Assembly: GCF_000280925.3 (NCBI RefSeq)
Contig: NZ_CP012109.1
Coordinates: forward strand, 6,840,501 to 6,904,500
Source: Myxococcus hansupus
GTDB lineage: Bacteria; Myxococcota; Myxococcia; Myxococcales; Myxococcaceae
Length of the DNA: 64,000 bases
Reading direction: 5' to 3'
This document shows positions 53,186 through 62,325 of the stretch, piece after piece. Numbering within the stretch: position 1 is the stretch's first letter; the number at the start of each line of letters is the position of its first letter. Position numbers and translations under genes: made by a program. The notes under the pieces are model-generated. The model saw only the letters and a program-made list of their open reading frames with translations. It ran no database searches and was not told the origin of the DNA.

Positions 53186-53267
53186 CTCGTGGGCGTGTGC
53201 GGATGGACGGACTTTAGTACGGGCGTCGCCTTGCCGGAGCAAAGACTTTTGGCTAAGCGGGCGAGGT

Positions 53268-53843
53268 ATGAACACGCTCCGCACGTCCCTGATGCTGCTG
53301 GTCGCCGTTCCCCTGGTCGCCCTCGCGGGTGACACGTCCTCCACCAAGGCGGGCAAGGCCGCCGAGGCAGGCAAGGCCGCCGAGGCCGCGGATTGCCACC
53401 ACCCGCCCCCGCCGCAGGCGTCCGCCAAGGCCGCCGAACAGACGGACTGGAAGCTCACCCGCGGCGAGCCCATCAAGAAGGGCGCCAAGACGGTGAAGCT
53501 CGCGGACGTGCTGGCCAAGCCCCAGGCCCACGATGGCAAGACGGTCTTGATTGAGGGCCAGGTCCGCAAGGCCTGTGAGCGCAAGGGCTGCTGGATGGAG
53601 CTGGCGGCGTCGGGCGAGGACAAGGCCCCCGGCGTGCGCGTGACGTTCAAGGACTACGGCTTCTTCGTCCCGCTCGACTCCGCGGGCTCGCAGGCGCGCG
53701 TGGAGGGTGTGGTGAAGGTGGCCGAGCTGACCGAGAGCCGCGCCCAGCACTACGAGTCCGAAGGCGCCATCGTTCCCCGCGGCACCGACGGCAAGCCGCG
53801 CGAAGTGCAGTTGGTGGCCACGGGCGTCGAACTGCGCCGCTGA
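53268..53843 (+). CDS. Secreted DUF4920-type protein
   Basis: The ATG at 53268 follows GAGG. A signal peptide (cleavage near VALAG) precedes an Ala/Lys-rich linker with a small His/Cys motif (DCHHPPPP) and then the DUF4920 OB-like domain (HDGKTVLIEGQVRKACERKGCWMEL at the core, GVRVTFKDYGFFVPLD). The CxxxGCW motif may bind metal or form a disulfide. It is divergent from the DUF2752 gene and 6 bases upstream of the next gene. Confidence 0.82.
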   Translation: MNTLRTSLMLLVAVPLVALAGDTSSTKAGKAAEAGKAAEAADCHHPPPPQASAKAAEQTDWKLTRGEPIKKGAKTVKLADVLAKPQAHDGKTVLIEGQVRKACERKGCWMELAASGEDKAPGVRVTFKDYGFFVPLDSAGSQARVEGVVKVAELTESRAQHYESEGAIVPRGTDGKPREVQLVATGVELRR

Positions 53844-53849
53844 GACGAC

Positions 53850-54437
53850 ATGGCACGAAGCTTCAGCATGCGCGGCGTGCAGGGCGCGGCGGACCGCGCC
53901 GTGCAGCACGCCCGCGCATGGATGTTGGAGACAGAGCCGGGCTCGCGGGTGCACGACGTGCAGTTGGACCCGCGCTTCCAGCACCGTGGCGTGGACCTGC
54001 TCTGGGAGCTGCCCTCGGGTGAGGTGCGCGGCATCGAGGTGAAGGGCGACCGCAACGCCACCCGCCGCCGCTACTTCTTCGAGCTGGTGTCCAACCTGGA
54101 GAAGGACACTCCCGGCTGCTTCCTCTACAGCGGCGCGGACCTGCTGGTGTACGTCTTCCTCTCGCAGGGGGAGCTGCACGTGGTGCCCCTGAAGGCGGCG
54201 CGCGACTGGTTCCTCCCGCGGGCGAAGGAGTACCCGCTCAAGCACGCCTTCACGCAGACGGGCGCCATCCGCTACACCACCGTGGGCGCCGTGGTCTCCG
54301 TCCGAGACGTGGCGGAAGGCGTCCCGGGCGTGCTCCGAGTGCCCCTGAAGCGCCGGGGCGGCGCCAAGGAGGCCGTGGAGGAGGAAACCCCTACGCCCGA
54401 AGACGCCAAGGCGACGGAGACCCGCGCGCGAGATTAG
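53850..54437 (+). CDS. Nuclease-fold-like hypothetical protein, 195 residues
   Basis: The ATG at 53850 lies 6 bases after the DUF4920 stop codon. The core resembles a restriction-endonuclease-like fold: RGVDLLWELPSGEVRGIEVKGDR has the D-x(n)-E-x-K arrangement of PD-(D/E)XK enzymes, here D, then EVK. The rest is YFFELVSNLEKDTPGCFLYS and a Lys/Glu-rich tail. I infer a possible nuclease or DNA-binding role; no close family is recognised. Confidence 0.6.
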   Translation: MARSFSMRGVQGAADRAVQHARAWMLETEPGSRVHDVQLDPRFQHRGVDLLWELPSGEVRGIEVKGDRNATRRRYFFELVSNLEKDTPGCFLYSGADLLVYVFLSQGELHVVPLKAARDWFLPRAKEYPLKHAFTQTGAIRYTTVGAVVSVRDVAEGVPGVLRVPLKRRGGAKEAVEEETPTPEDAKATETRARD

Positions 54438-54439
54438 GC

Positions 54440-54585
54440 CCGATGGGCCCCTCACGCGGGAGACATACGCGAGACGGGGGCGGCCCGACTGGGCACCGCG
54501 TGCCTTCGCGAGGAGACGCACACGGGATTGCGCCCAACTGGGCGCCGCGTGCCTTCACGGAGGAACCGCGCGCGGGACTGAGCCG
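54440..54585. repeat. Degenerate 49-base tandem repeats
   Basis: ACTGGGCACCGCGTGCCTTC (from 54488) recurs as ACTGGGCGCCGCGTGCCTTC (from 54537), and each is followed by a GAGGA and CGGGA block. A more divergent copy begins near 54440. The period is 49 bases. They lie in the gap between two convergent genes and contain no ORF of interest. Confidence 0.5.
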
Positions 54586-54653
54586 CGCCACAGCCCACCG
54601 CGGCCGAGCCAGGAGCGAGGGGCCCGCGAAAGGCCCCTCCTCCCACGAGCGAA

Positions 54654-55589
54654 TCAGCGCCCGTGACGGTGGCGACGGTGCCCGGGGTGAATCTTGTCGT
54701 GGGCCGCCTCGAGCCGCTCGGCGATGCCCATGAGCTCCATCAGCGACTCGCGGTCGTTCTGCGCCTTGTAGATGTGCTCGAGCCGGGGAACGAGGTCCAG
54801 CGCGAGGTGCAGGTCACCGCCCTGCTCCGCCGACGCCAGCAGGGTGCGGGCCGCCGCGGCCGCCTGACCATGCGCCTTGATGTGGATGAGGCCATCCACC
54901 GCGAGCAAACGGGCGATGGGCGAGCGCTCGGTGTCCTCGGTGAGCTTCACCATGTCCGCGGTGGCGGGCTCCACCTCGCCACGGGCCGCGCGAACCATGG
55001 CCTTGGAGATGCCACGGCGCTCCGGCAGGAGGAACTCCTCCAGGTCCGCGAAGGACTCGGCGTGAGCCACCTGGCCCGTAGACGCCAGCGCCTCGGCGAG
55101 GCTGTCGAAGACCTCCGCCTGCTTCTCCGTGAAGGGCGCCAACGCCTCGCGCATGAAGCGCTCCTGGGGCGCGCCCTTCTCGTCGAGCGGCATCTTCGCG
55201 CGCAGGGCGTTCATCTTCTCGAAGGCGGCGTCCACCGCCGCGTCCTGCTTGCCATCCAGCAGGAGCGCCAGTTGCTGCATCAGGTTCGCCAGGGTGTCGG
55301 CCATCTCCATGGGGGCCACCCGGTCCGGAAGCCAGCGGCTCCACAGCTCCACCGCCGCCGCCACGACGAAGTCCTTGAAGGGCCCGGTGCCCTTCCAGCC
55401 CTGCCGCCACTGCTGGGCAATCCCGAGCGGGAAGGACGTCTCCGCCAGCTTGCGGAAGTCGTCCTCGCCCACGGCAATGCCATAGTGGCCGAGCGTCCCG
55501 AGCAGGGCCTCCGTCGAGTACTCCTTCAGGCCCTTCTGCTGCCACGACTTGTCCACTCGCTGCGTGCTCACCTGGTTCTCCGCTGCCAT
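54654..55589 (-). CDS. Hypothetical helical protein, 311 residues
   Basis: No family is recognised. The protein is soluble and almost entirely helical (STEALLGTLGHYGIAVGEDD near the start; NLMQQLALLLDGKQDAAVDA in the middle) and ends in a His/Arg-rich tail (HPGHRRHRHGR) that might bind metal or nucleic acid. It starts 79 bases after the radical SAM gene on the same strand. Confidence 0.65.
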   Translation of the reverse strand: MAAENQVSTQRVDKSWQQKGLKEYSTEALLGTLGHYGIAVGEDDFRKLAETSFPLGIAQQWRQGWKGTGPFKDFVVAAAVELWSRWLPDRVAPMEMADTLANLMQQLALLLDGKQDAAVDAAFEKMNALRAKMPLDEKGAPQERFMREALAPFTEKQAEVFDSLAEALASTGQVAHAESFADLEEFLLPERRGISKAMVRAARGEVEPATADMVKLTEDTERSPIARLLAVDGLIHIKAHGQAAAAARTLLASAEQGGDLHLALDLVPRLEHIYKAQNDRESLMELMGIAERLEAAHDKIHPGHRRHRHGR

Positions 55590-55668
55590 GGACGCCGGCC
55601 ATCGGCGCGCCAGCGGAGACTTCTAGCGGAACCCGGGGCGGACGTGCACTTCCACGTGCACCATCACG

Positions 55669-57213
55669 TCAGGCGGCGGACGCCGGAGGTGCTACGCGGG
55701 GCACGGTGGGCCACAACACGGGGTTGCGCCGCCCATCCTCCACCCGGCGCGCCAGGTATGGCTCACACTCCCGGGCCGCGAAGGCGCGCTTCCACGCGGC
55801 GAAGCTGCCACCCGCCTTCCAGGCATCCATGGCCGCCAGCCCCGCCTCCGGACCGCACTGGGCCAGCATGTACTCCACCCAGGCCCAGCGCGCGGACGTG
55901 GGCCGCACCTCGGCCCGGCCCCGGAGCCCCTTGCGCAGCCGCTCCAGCCGCCCCTCCACCTCGCGAATGCCCGTGAAGGGCGCGCCATCCAGCGGCGTGT
56001 TCCGCTTGGCCACGAAGGGCGCCACCCCCAGCGCCACCGGCAGGATGCGCGACAGCTCGGCGGTGAAGCGGATCAACTCGTCGATGTCCGCGTCCTCTTC
56101 CGTCGGCAAGCCCACGACGTTGTAGACCTTGAGCTGCTTCATCCCCGCCGTACGAGCGAAGGTCGCGGCCCGGACAATCTGCTCCTCCGAGTGCTTCCGG
56201 TCCACCATGTCCCGAAGCCGCTGCGAAGGCCCGTCGGCCGCCACCGTGAGGTTGGTGGCGCCTCCGCGCCGGAGCTGATCCACCAACTCCTGGGTCAGCC
56301 GATCCGCGCGCAGCGAGGACACGCCCACTTCCCGCCCGGATTCGACAATCGTCCGCAGCAACTCGACGATGCGCGGATGGTCCGTCACGGCCGCGCCCAC
56401 CAGCCCCACCCGGCGAGCATGGTCGGGAATCAGTGACAAGATTCGCTCGGGAGGCACCGTGCGCATGCCGCCATTCGTGGTGCGGCGCATGACGCAGTAG
56501 TGGCAGCCACGAGAGCAGCCCCGCTCCGGCTCGATGAGGAACATCGAGCGCAGCTCCGTGTGGGGCGTGACGATTTGCGAGCGAGCCGGCAGCCGGGAAT
56601 CCGTCGCCTTGGCCACGTGATAACGCGCCCCACCCCGCCCCGGGACTCGGAAGCCAGGGATGCGCGCCAGGTGCGCCAGCAGGGCCTCGCGCTCCATCGA
56701 AGCCGCCGCATCGATGAGGATGTGAATGAGGTCTTCCGCTTCCCCCTGGACGAGCACGTCCACGAAGGGCTCGAGCGGATCAGGATTGGAGAAGGTCAGC
56801 GGGCCACCGCCCACCACGAGCGGATAGCGGCCATCCCGGCGCTCCTCCGCCAGCAGGGGCAGCTTCGCCATCTCCAGCATGGAGAACAGGCCGCTCAGCT
56901 CCAACTCATAGGCGACCGAGAAGGCCAGCATGTCGAAGTCCGCGACATCCGCCTGGGACTCCCACGTGAAGAGCGGCGTGCGCGTGCGCTGGAAGGCCTC
57001 GACATCGTCCGGGAGGAAGACCCGCTCCGCGGTGGCGCCAGGGTGCGTATGAATCTCGCGGTAGATGGCCTGGTAGCCAAGCGAGCTCATGCCCACGTGA
57101 TAGGGGCTCGGGTAGCAGAGCGCCACCCGGTAGGGCGCCGCCTTGTGCAGCGTGCCCACTTCGTCCGCCAGCAAGCTGCGAACGCGCTCGATGAGTGAGT
57201 AACGGCCCTCCAT
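55669..57213 (-). CDS. B12-binding-domain radical SAM protein
   Basis: The 514-residue protein has an N-terminal B12-like Rossmann region (RVALCYPSPYHVGMSSLGYQ, VVGGGPLTFSNPDPLEP) and a radical SAM barrel with ERGCSRGCHYCVMRRTTNGG (C-x3-C-x2-C). A C-terminal helical extension of about 120 residues follows. This is the architecture of TIGR-type DUF2344-associated and related radical SAM proteins in delta-proteobacteria, of unknown substrate. The canonical B12-ligand His (D-x-H-x-x-G) is not obvious. Confidence 0.85.
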   Translation of the reverse strand: MEGRYSLIERVRSLLADEVGTLHKAAPYRVALCYPSPYHVGMSSLGYQAIYREIHTHPGATAERVFLPDDVEAFQRTRTPLFTWESQADVADFDMLAFSVAYELELSGLFSMLEMAKLPLLAEERRDGRYPLVVGGGPLTFSNPDPLEPFVDVLVQGEAEDLIHILIDAAASMEREALLAHLARIPGFRVPGRGGARYHVAKATDSRLPARSQIVTPHTELRSMFLIEPERGCSRGCHYCVMRRTTNGGMRTVPPERILSLIPDHARRVGLVGAAVTDHPRIVELLRTIVESGREVGVSSLRADRLTQELVDQLRRGGATNLTVAADGPSQRLRDMVDRKHSEEQIVRAATFARTAGMKQLKVYNVVGLPTEEDADIDELIRFTAELSRILPVALGVAPFVAKRNTPLDGAPFTGIREVEGRLERLRKGLRGRAEVRPTSARWAWVEYMLAQCGPEAGLAAMDAWKAGGSFAAWKRAFAARECEPYLARRVEDGRRNPVLWPTVPRVAPPASAA

Positions 57214-57298
57214 GTGCCTCCAGACAGGTCCAGCCTTTTAAACACCGCGGCCCCGGTCAGCCACTCCCGTGTGAGGGAGAGACCGCCGGGGCCGAGAT

Positions 57299-57321
57299 GC
57301 GCCACCCGAGTCGGGTGGCGC
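57299..57321 (-). terminator. Hairpin terminator after the lipoprotein gene
   Basis: GCGCCACCCGA and TCGGGTGGCGC form an 11-base stem. A second hairpin (CGGCCCCGG at 57248 with CCGGGGCCG at 57286) follows. They separate the receptor/lipoprotein transcription unit from the radical SAM gene. Confidence 0.55.
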
Positions 57322-57344
57322 GGTTCAGCAGACGACTTTTTCGA

Positions 57345-58055
57345 CTACTTGAACGACGGGACCTGGTTCGTCGGCACGCAGCAGTTCGCAGCGCCGGCGA
57401 AGATCGCGCAGTTCGCGGTGGTGATGCACGTCGCCGCGAACTCCGGGTTCAGGCCGGAGCCCGGACCGCAGTTGTCCATGGGAGCAGCCGAGTCAGGATC
57501 GCAACCGACGGCCGGCCAGATGGCGTTGATCACGTACGTCGACGTGCAGCCATTGTTCGTGTAGGTCAGCTCGCCCGTCAGCTGGGTACCCGGCGACGAG
57601 GGCGCCGAGTACACGCGGACGTTGGAGTACTGGTACCGGATCTGGTTCGCGGGCGAGGCCACGTTGACGAGCGCCACCGGGAAGCTGGGCGCGCCGCAGA
57701 AGTCCTCCGCGTCACGGGACGTCGCCAGGTCGCCGATGGCGGTCTGCTCGCTCTGGTCCGTGGAGTTGTCGGCGATACCCCGGCTCGCGAGCCCCTGAGG
57801 ACGGAGCGCGAGCTTCGCGGTTCCGTTCTGCAGGTCGATGTACCGGTAGACGCCCATCATTTCGGCGGGCGGCGCCACGGTCTCGCAAGCATTGCCAGAA
57901 GCATCCCGGCCTTCCTGGACGCGGTCGTACTTCACGGCCCAGTGGGGAGACTCCTGCACGAAGCAGCCCGGATCAGGCTGCTCCACGTTGCAGCCCGTCA
58001 GCAGGCTTCCCGTCCCCAGGAGAACCAACGCAGTGTTGACGATGTTCTTGGTCAT
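57345..58055 (-). CDS. Lipoprotein downstream of the Oar-like receptor
   Basis: The 236-residue product has a lipoprotein signal (LLTGC, Cys22) and about ten Cys, several paired in short loops (TNNGCTSTYV, VGCDPDS, ANCCVPTNQ). No enzyme motif is seen. It starts 36 bases after the receptor gene on the same strand, so it probably functions with that receptor at the outer membrane, perhaps as a substrate-binding surface lipoprotein. Confidence 0.75.
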   Translation of the reverse strand: MTKNIVNTALVLLGTGSLLTGCNVEQPDPGCFVQESPHWAVKYDRVQEGRDASGNACETVAPPAEMMGVYRYIDLQNGTAKLALRPQGLASRGIADNSTDQSEQTAIGDLATSRDAEDFCGAPSFPVALVNVASPANQIRYQYSNVRVYSAPSSPGTQLTGELTYTNNGCTSTYVINAIWPAVGCDPDSAAPMDNCGPGSGLNPEFAATCITTANCAIFAGAANCCVPTNQVPSFK

Positions 58056-58091
58056 TTGACTGTTGTTCCGATTCCGTGAGTGGACCTGGGA

Positions 58092-61000
58092 TTAGAACGT
58101 GTACCGGATGCCGAAGCGGACCTGACGGGGCGCCTGGTACGAGGTCGGGTTCTTGAAGTTCGGGTTGATGTCGCCGTCCACGCTGCCGAACGGCTCCTCA
58201 CGCGGCGCCTGGTCCTGGAAGACCACGCGGCCCGGCAGGTTGCCCGGCTCAAGCTCGGAAGGCGTTCCACCCGGGATGGGCTTGATGTCACGAACCGTGA
58301 ACGTCTGGTCGACGGAGTTCACGCCCTGGAAGTTGAAGAGGTTGAACACGTCCAGGGTGAACGACACCACGCTGTCCTTGCTGACGCGGTAGTTCACGCC
58401 AATGTTGGAGTCGATGGTGTTGATCCACGGCGTACGGCCGCCGGCGCCACGGGGGAGGACGAAGGACTCGTCCGAGCCGTAGGCCCAGTGGTGACCCCAG
58501 TAGTTGATCGGCGTACCGGAGTTACCGCGGTAGGAGACACCCACGCTCGCCGACAGGGCGTTCGAGATGTTGAACTCCTTCGCACCGAAGATCTTGATCT
58601 GGTGCGTGCGGTCGAACGGCAGCAGACCCGTGCGGTTCTCCAGGAGCTCGACGAGGTCGAAGTCCGAGAGGATGTTCGGGTCGAGCTGGCCCGTCTCAGG
58701 ACGGAACAGACCGGGGTAGTTACCGTACAGGCGCGACCAGGTGTAGTTGGCCTGAGCGAGCCAGCCGTCGGAGAACGTACGGTTCAGGTAGACGGTGACG
58801 TTGTCGTAGTTACGAACCGGCGTCGGGAACTCCTGGGCGAAGCCGCTGCCCGGGTTACCGAGGAAGTACGTGTTGCCGTCGTCGCGGCTCATGTCCTCGA
58901 TGACCGAGTTCATGTTCTTGTGCGTGTAGCTCGCACCCAGGCGGGTGTTCGCCAGCACTTCGTACTCGGCGCCGACCACGATTTCATCGGACGACTGGGG
59001 CTTGATGTCCGGGTCCACCGGCGTACCGCCCGCCGTGCCGCCCGTGTAGAAGCGGTTCACGTTGCGGCTGCTCTCGGGAATCGCGAGCAGGTTCGCGTCG
59101 GTGCGGCAGGTGGCCTGCTGGCTCTCGAAGCTGGACGGGTCGCACGAGGTCGCCGTGCCCTGGCCAGGCTCCGCCATCGAGCGACGGGCCGCGATGCGGT
59201 TCTCACCCGGGAACGCGCGGTCCATCAGGTTGAGCGGAACCTGCTCGTAGTAGCGAGCGAAGTTCACGAACACCTTGGCGCGGCCGTTGGCGAACGGATC
59301 CACGATGGCGCCGAGGCGCGGCGACCACTGGTTGCCGAGCAGCAGCGAGAGATCGCCGTTGCCGCCGTAGAGCGCCTGCACGTCGTAGCGCACGCCCAGG
59401 TTCAGGGTGACGCGGTTCGCGATGGACCAGGAGTCCTGGAGGAAGCCGCCCATCGTGGTGCTGGTCGTCTTGGCCACCTGGGTGAGCTGCGTGACCGCGG
59501 TGTCAGGCCCCGTCTGGTAGCCGTAACGACGCGCGTCCGTCAGGGCAGGGCCCTGGCCGGCAGCCCAGGGGGTGCTCTCCTGGTAGTACACGCCGCCGCC
59601 GTACGCCTTCGTCTGATCGAACGACAGCAGTTCGACGTCGACGCCCGCCTTCAGCACGTGCGTGCCAAGGGCGTTCAGCAGGTACGTGGCCTTCGCGTTC
59701 GCCTGGTAGCGATCCAGCGTCTGATCGCTCATGAAGGCCGGGCCACCGACGGTGTAACCCGTCACCGGGCAGCGAGCGAGCTGCTCTTCCGGCGTGCTGC
59801 CGCAAGCACCCTCCTGCCCGGCGGGCAGGGCCTCGAACAGCGTCAGAGGACGGGGGTTGATGTACGCCATGCGGGAGTAGCCCGCCAGGCCCGTCTGATC
59901 GCCCAGCCGGCTGCCGTCGCCGGGAAGCGTGGACGCGGTCTGGTGGAACCAGCCGACGTTGGCGTCGACGAGGACCTTCTTGTCCGCGAAGGCACCGGCG
60001 TACTTCAGGGCCAGCGACGTGGTGTTGGCGCTGGTCTGGGTCAGACCGAAGTCACCCGGACGCGAGGCCAGCACGCCCGGCAGACCACCGGAGCGGGGAT
60101 CCACCGCCAGCTTGCCCAGACCACCCGTCGAGGACGGGGTGCCGTTGAGGGCCAGCGAGACGTTGTGGTCCTGGTTGATGAGGTACGTCAACTTACCCAT
60201 GTACTGAATGGTACGGGAGTCGGCGTAGTAGTTCCGGGCGGAACCGGGGATGGCGTCAGCCTGCGTGAAGCCGGCCTCGTCCGTGACCCGGTTGCCATCC
60301 GCGTCCAGCCGCAGCGCGTTGAGCGTGCGGGTGTGCTGGTAGCGCGTGAACGACGGCGCGAAGCCGGCGAAGAACCACAGCTTGTCCTTGAGGATCGGAC
60401 CACCGAGGGTGGCGCCGAAGTCGCCCAGGTTCTGAAGCTGGTTCAGACCGGTGATGACCGTGCCCTCGGAGCGAACCTGGGTGCGGTTGCCCTCGAAGGT
60501 ACCCGGAGTCCAGTTCGCGAACACGGAGCCGTGGAACTCGTTGGAGCCCGACCGGGTGACCGCGTTGATGACGCCGCCGGTGGACCGGCCGAACTCCGGC
60601 ATATAACCGCCGGTGATGATGTTCACGTCCTGCACGAACTCGATGCTCAGCGGGCTCGCGTTCACGCCGAAGGCCGGGTCGTTCGTGGACAGACCGTCCA
60701 CCACGTAGCCGTTCTCAGGCGAGGTCGAACCGTTGATCGAGACGCCGTAGTTGTCATTCTGGGCGCCAGGCGCCAGCTCGGCCAGGGACTCGAAGGAACG
60801 GGTCGCGCCGCCCTTACCACCCGGACGCGCAACGGCGATGCGCTTGATGAACTCCTGGTCGACGTTCACGCCCATCGTCGTGGAACCCACGTCGATGGTC
60901 GGGGGCGCGCCAACGATTTCCACGACTTCACCGAGCGACTCAGGGAGCAGCTCGACGTTGACGCGGATCGTCCGGTTCAGACGCAGCTGGATCGCGGAGC

Positions 61001-61280
61001 GAGCGTACGGCTTGAACTGCTCCTTCTCGAACCGCAGCGTATAATCGCCGGGGGGCAGCTGGGGGATGCGGTAGTTACCCTGTGCGTCGGTGACAACCAC
61101 CTGCTCGCCCTGAAGGTTGGGCGAGGTGGCGGTGACAACGACGTCAGCGGCAGGCTGCCGGCTCTGAGCGTCGATCACGGTACCGATGATCACGCTCGAC
61201 TGTGCGAAAGCCGCCGATCCGTACAGCAGACCTGCGGCGACAACAACTCCGGTTTCCCGGAGCACTCGGTTCAAGTGCAT
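58092..61280 (-). CDS. Oar-like TonB-dependent outer-membrane receptor
   Basis: The ATG at 61280, preceded by GGAGGGG, gives 1,062 residues with a signal peptide (GSAAFAQSS). A carboxypeptidase-regulatory-like domain (about 30-110; GNYRIPQLPPGDYTLRFEKE) is followed by the plug (STTMGVNVDQEFI, GGYMPEFGRSTGGVINAVTR) and a beta-barrel ending in aromatic YTF. This is the layout of Oar, which in Myxococcus exports or imports signals and proteases during development. It is divergent from tonB and shares its regulatory region. Confidence 0.92.
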   Translation of the reverse strand: MHLNRVLRETGVVVAAGLLYGSAAFAQSSVIIGTVIDAQSRQPAADVVVTATSPNLQGEQVVVTDAQGNYRIPQLPPGDYTLRFEKEQFKPYARSAIQLRLNRTIRVNVELLPESLGEVVEIVGAPPTIDVGSTTMGVNVDQEFIKRIAVARPGGKGGATRSFESLAELAPGAQNDNYGVSINGSTSPENGYVVDGLSTNDPAFGVNASPLSIEFVQDVNIITGGYMPEFGRSTGGVINAVTRSGSNEFHGSVFANWTPGTFEGNRTQVRSEGTVITGLNQLQNLGDFGATLGGPILKDKLWFFAGFAPSFTRYQHTRTLNALRLDADGNRVTDEAGFTQADAIPGSARNYYADSRTIQYMGKLTYLINQDHNVSLALNGTPSSTGGLGKLAVDPRSGGLPGVLASRPGDFGLTQTSANTTSLALKYAGAFADKKVLVDANVGWFHQTASTLPGDGSRLGDQTGLAGYSRMAYINPRPLTLFEALPAGQEGACGSTPEEQLARCPVTGYTVGGPAFMSDQTLDRYQANAKATYLLNALGTHVLKAGVDVELLSFDQTKAYGGGVYYQESTPWAAGQGPALTDARRYGYQTGPDTAVTQLTQVAKTTSTTMGGFLQDSWSIANRVTLNLGVRYDVQALYGGNGDLSLLLGNQWSPRLGAIVDPFANGRAKVFVNFARYYEQVPLNLMDRAFPGENRIAARRSMAEPGQGTATSCDPSSFESQQATCRTDANLLAIPESSRNVNRFYTGGTAGGTPVDPDIKPQSSDEIVVGAEYEVLANTRLGASYTHKNMNSVIEDMSRDDGNTYFLGNPGSGFAQEFPTPVRNYDNVTVYLNRTFSDGWLAQANYTWSRLYGNYPGLFRPETGQLDPNILSDFDLVELLENRTGLLPFDRTHQIKIFGAKEFNISNALSASVGVSYRGNSGTPINYWGHHWAYGSDESFVLPRGAGGRTPWINTIDSNIGVNYRVSKDSVVSFTLDVFNLFNFQGVNSVDQTFTVRDIKPIPGGTPSELEPGNLPGRVVFQDQAPREEPFGSVDGDINPNFKNPTSYQAPRQVRFGIRYTF

Positions 61281-61310
61281 ACCAGACCCCTCCAAGGTGG
61301 GCTGCAAGTG

Positions 61311-61338
61311 AAAATAACCGAGGTCTAGCAGTTGTCAA
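61311..61338 (-). promoter_or_regulatory. Sigma-70-type promoter of the receptor gene
   Basis: On the minus strand TTGACA (61338-61333) and TATTTT (61316-61311) are separated by 16 bases, with the ATG about 30 bases further on. Confidence 0.6.
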
Positions 61339-61407
61339 TAGACCGTTGCTTTTTGGTAACCAGTGGGGCAATTGCCCGATCACGCCGCTACCGTCGACCA
61401 TGCTTGC

Positions 61408-61435
61408 TTGAACCCGGAACGCGTTTCTGTATGGT
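61408..61435 (+). promoter_or_regulatory. Sigma-70-type promoter of tonB
   Basis: TTGAAC (61408-61413) and TATGGT (61430-61435) are 16 bases apart, 67 bases before the tonB ATG. Together with the minus-strand promoter at 61311 it makes a compact divergent regulatory region. Confidence 0.55.
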
Positions 61436-61501
61436 AGCGCGCCCTTTCATCCGGGCGGTGTGACGTCGATGGGTGTCCACTGGTGAAGAGGAGTCTAGTG
61501 C

Positions 61502-62254
61502 ATGTTCGATTCAGTCCTTGACCGTGGTCAGGGGCCCAGGTCGCGATTCGGCGTCGGGGCTACTGTCTCGGTTATCCTCCATGTGGCGCTGTTCGGACTG
61601 GCCGTCTGGCTGTCGACGCGTCCGCCACCGTTGGAGGAGAAGGAGATTGAGGTCACGCTGAAGGCGACCATGGCGCCGCCTCCTCCGCCTCCTCCACCTC
61701 CTCCGCCTCCCGCTTCTTCCAGCAAGCCGAAGACGGAGCCGAAGAAGCCCAAGAAGCCGGACGCGATCGTCCAGCCGAAGGAGATTCCGAAGGAGGCCCC
61801 GAAGGAAGTGGAGCCCTCCGAAGAGCCTCCCGCACAAGAAGAGGCCAGCGAAGAGGCCGTCGAAGGTGGCGTGGAAGGCGGCGTGGTGGGTGGCGTCGTC
61901 GGTGGCGTTGTCGGTGGTGTGATTGGCGGCGTGGTTGGCGGCCAGTTGGGCGGAACGGGAACCGACGTGCTCCCCTTCGGCGCGGGAATGACCCGTCCGG
62001 AGAAGCTGTCTGGCCCTCAGCCCGAGTACTCTCGTGAGGCGCTCGAGGCTCGCGTCCAGGGAACGATGATCGTGAAGTGCATCGTCACCGTGGAAGGTCG
62101 AGTGGAGAACTGCCGGATCATCAAGCCCCTGCCCCACATGGACCGGGCCGTCCTGGACGCGCTGGCGTCGTCGCGCTACAAGCCCGTCACGTTCCAGGGC
62201 CGTCCCGTGCAGGTGGACTACACCTTCACCCTGAACTTCAAGCTGCCGCGCTGA
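61502..62254 (+). CDS. tonB: TonB energy-transducing protein
   Basis: The 250-residue protein has one N-terminal membrane helix (about 18-38, with the ExbB-contacting polar residues), a run of 12 Pro after residue 59, Lys/Glu/Pro-rich linker, and then an unusual Gly/Val repeat (GGVVGGVVGGVVGGVIGG). The C-terminal TonB domain (about 165-250) reads GPQPEYSREALEARVQGTMI and PVQVDYTFTLNFKLP. It transmits proton-motive force from ExbBD to outer-membrane receptors, here presumably the adjacent Oar-like protein. Confidence 0.93.
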   Translation: MFDSVLDRGQGPRSRFGVGATVSVILHVALFGLAVWLSTRPPPLEEKEIEVTLKATMAPPPPPPPPPPPPASSSKPKTEPKKPKKPDAIVQPKEIPKEAPKEVEPSEEPPAQEEASEEAVEGGVEGGVVGGVVGGVVGGVIGGVVGGQLGGTGTDVLPFGAGMTRPEKLSGPQPEYSREALEARVQGTMIVKCIVTVEGRVENCRIIKPLPHMDRAVLDALASSRYKPVTFQGRPVQVDYTFTLNFKLPR

Positions 62255-62325
62255 CTCCGGGCGCGTCGTTTAGAGCCGTATCGCCGACAACCCCGCGCTC
62301 GTGAGGAGGAGCGCTCAACCCAACC

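Noticed and set aside
58080..61328. A 1,082-codon open frame on the plus strand opposite the Oar-like receptor gene
   Set aside because: It is composed of Val/Arg/Gly/His-rich translation with no motif, mirroring the receptor codons; the receptor on the minus strand has plug and barrel signatures.
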